Below, piece by piece: positions 5,338 through 6,681 of a DNA stretch of 6,681 nucleotides. The number at the start of each line of letters is the position of its first letter. Position 1 is the first letter of the stretch. Under the pieces are notes generated by a model, which did not search any database, had not been told where the DNA came from, and was given only the letters and a program-made list of their open reading frames with translations. A program made the translations under genes and the position numbers. The DNA lies in contig PLBX01000498.1 in assembly GCA_003135495.1 (NCBI GenBank), forward strand, positions 1 through 6,681. Reading direction: 5' to 3'. This DNA is from Acidobacteriaceae bacterium (GTDB lineage Bacteria > Acidobacteriota > Terriglobia > Terriglobales > Acidobacteriaceae).

Positions 5338-6681
5338 CTAAACTTCGCGCGTCGCTTCTTCTCGTGCTTCGAGCTCTTCCAGCAAATCTCGCAACGTCTG
5401 CAAGATCCCTCCGGCGCTGTCGATCTTAATCGAGAACTTCAGCGTTCCATCTGGAGTAAATTGCGTGCCCCGCTGTGATGCCACAAAACGCGCCAGCTTC
5501 CCAGGATCGATGGCGGCATTGGCGCTGAACTTGATGTTCACAAATTCGCGCTTACGCTCAATCGCCGTCGCGCCAACTCGCATTGCTTGCAATTTCAGCC
5601 GCGCGTAATCGAGCAGATTGCGCACCGCCGTCGGCGTCTCGCCGTAGCGATCAACCAACTCCGATCGCACATCGTTGAGTTGCGACTCCGTCTCGACACC
5701 CGCGACGCGCTTATACATGCGAAGGCGCTGGTTCTCCTCTTTGATGTAATCGGATGGAATACGGATGTTCAGCCCGAGATTAAGTTGAATCTCCGTGACC
5801 TCAGTGCCGGCTTCGCCCTTCATCTCGCGCACAGCGCGCTCCAGCATCTGCGTGTAAAGTTCGAATCCCACCGCTTCGATGTGGCCGCTCTGTTCTCCGC
5901 CCAACAGATTACCTGCGCCACGCAACTCAAGGTCAAGTGCCGCAATTTTGAAACCCGCGCCGAGGTCGGAGAATTCCTTAAGCGCCGCCAGCCGACGGCG
6001 CGCAATCGGCGTCAACTCGATTTCAGAAGGCAATAGCAAATACGCGTAGGCACGGCGATTCGAGCGGCCCACGCGCCCGCGCAACTGATAGAGCTCAGAC
6101 AATCCCATTCGATCAGCGCGATTGATGAGAATCGTGTTGCACAGCGGAATATCTAGTCCGTTTTCGATGATCGTCGTCGAGACAAGAATGTCAGCCTCAT
6201 GATGCATGAACTTCAGCATCACTTTATCCAGCTCCCCTTCGCCCATCTGCCCATGACCAACGAGCACGCGCGCACTCGGAACCATCGCTTGAAGCTTGGC
6301 TGCGATTTCCCAAATCGTATCGATACGGTTGTAAACGAAGTAAACTTGGCCGCCCCGCTCGAGTTCCTGCTCGATCGCGGACTGAATCAACTTCTCATCC
6401 CAATTCGCGACCACCGTCTGAATCGCCATGCGATCTTTCGGCGGAGTCTCAATCACACTCATATCACGCAGCCCGACCAGCGACATATGCAGAGTGCGAG
6501 GAATCGGGGTTGCGGACATGGTAAGAACATCGACTTCGGTGCGCATTTGCTTGATGCGTTCCTTATGGCGCACGCCAAAGCGCTGTTCCTCATCGACAAC
6601 GAGCAAGCCGAGATCGGCGAATTTCACATCCTTTGAAAGAAGACGGTGAGTGCCGATCAGAATGTCCACCTTGCCCGCCTC
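5338..6681 (-). CDS. mfd: Transcription-repair coupling factor Mfd, C-terminal part (5' end outside window)
   Basis: Mfd is an ATP-driven DNA translocase that removes RNA polymerase stalled at lesions and recruits UvrA for nucleotide excision repair. The window holds the last 447 residues and the TAG stop; the frame stays open to the right edge, where EAGKVDILIGTHRL is readable. The apparent GTG start at 6669 is an internal valine. Visible in order (window numbering) are helicase motif II DEEQRFGV (30-37), SATPIPRTLHMSL (56-68), VGHGQM (141-146), STTIIENGLDIP (168-179) and QLRGRVGRS (199-207), then LRGAGNLLGGEQSG (253-266) and the TRCF C-terminal domain (about 294-395). These show the translocase second half and the C-terminal domain. 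The missing N-terminus would carry the UvrB-like and RNA polymerase-interacting domains. The long RecG-like motif run with the TRCF domain excludes RecG itself. galU follows in tandem. Confidence 0.97.
   Translation of the reverse strand, partial: EAGKVDILIGTHRLLSKDVKFADLGLLVVDEEQRFGVRHKERIKQMRTEVDVLTMSATPIPRTLHMSLVGLRDMSVIETPPKDRMAIQTVVANWDEKLIQSAIEQELERGGQVYFVYNRIDTIWEIAAKLQAMVPSARVLVGHGQMGEGELDKVMLKFMHHEADILVSTTIIENGLDIPLCNTILINRADRMGLSELYQLRGRVGRSNRRAYAYLLLPSEIELTPIARRRLAALKEFSDLGAGFKIAALDLELRGAGNLLGGEQSGHIEAVGFELYTQMLERAVREMKGEAGTEVTEIQLNLGLNIRIPSDYIKEENQRLRMYKRVAGVETESQLNDVRSELVDRYGETPTAVRNLLDYARLKLQAMRVGATAIERKREFVNIKFSANAAIDPGKLARFVASQRGTQFTPDGTLKFSIKIDSAGGILQTLRDLLEELEAREEATREV

Noticed and set aside
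6667..6669. GTG at 6669 as the start of a 443-residue helicase
   Set aside because: The frame continues upstream with EAGK, and the sequence is the middle of Mfd, so this is an internal valine codon at a window edge.
1..6681. A new defence, mobile or biosynthetic system
   Set aside because: Every coding region belongs to a known housekeeping or metal-homeostasis family, and no CRISPR, transposase, integrase, tRNA or phage gene was seen.

Overview
The window looks like a chromosomal segment from a moderately GC-rich bacterium. The best guess is a member of the Acidobacteriota, at low to moderate confidence. The reasons are overall codon and base style, the general lack of Shine-Dalgarno sequences, and a dispersed repeat between purE and galU of a kind I associate with this and some other phyla. 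The protein families themselves do not fix the phylum.

Layout from left to right: (i) 1-1253, minus strand: a 3'-truncated NRAMP-family (SLC11) divalent-metal transporter with an atypical metal site. (ii) 1405-2088, minus strand: a DtxR/MntR-type metal-sensing repressor directly upstream of it. (iii) 2089-2311: a divergent intergenic region with promoters in both directions and several short inverted and direct repeats. (iv) 2312-4193, plus strand: two purine biosynthesis genes, purD (GAR synthetase) and purE (N5-CAIR mutase). (v) 4194-4323: a convergent intergenic region holding a dispersed palindromic repeat and several stem-loops. (vi) 4324-5256, minus strand: galU (UDP-glucose pyrophosphorylase), preceded by (vii) the 3' part of mfd (transcription-repair coupling factor), which runs off the right edge.

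The regulator and transporter form a metal-homeostasis module. Both have a promoter of the form TTAACT-N18-TATA(A/C)T, and a similar AGTTAAT-type element overlaps both -35 regions. This suggests one regulator controls both genes, probably the DtxR-type protein itself. purD and purE act at separate steps of de novo IMP synthesis. galU supplies UDP-glucose for envelope glycans, and mfd couples stalled RNA polymerase to excision repair; both are housekeeping genes with no functional link to their neighbours.

Most of the window is ordinary. I see no CRISPR array, tRNA, rRNA, transposase, toxin-antitoxin or defence gene. The points worth a second look are the transporter's missing canonical metal and proton residues, the shared operator-like elements, and the repeat-rich intergenic regions.
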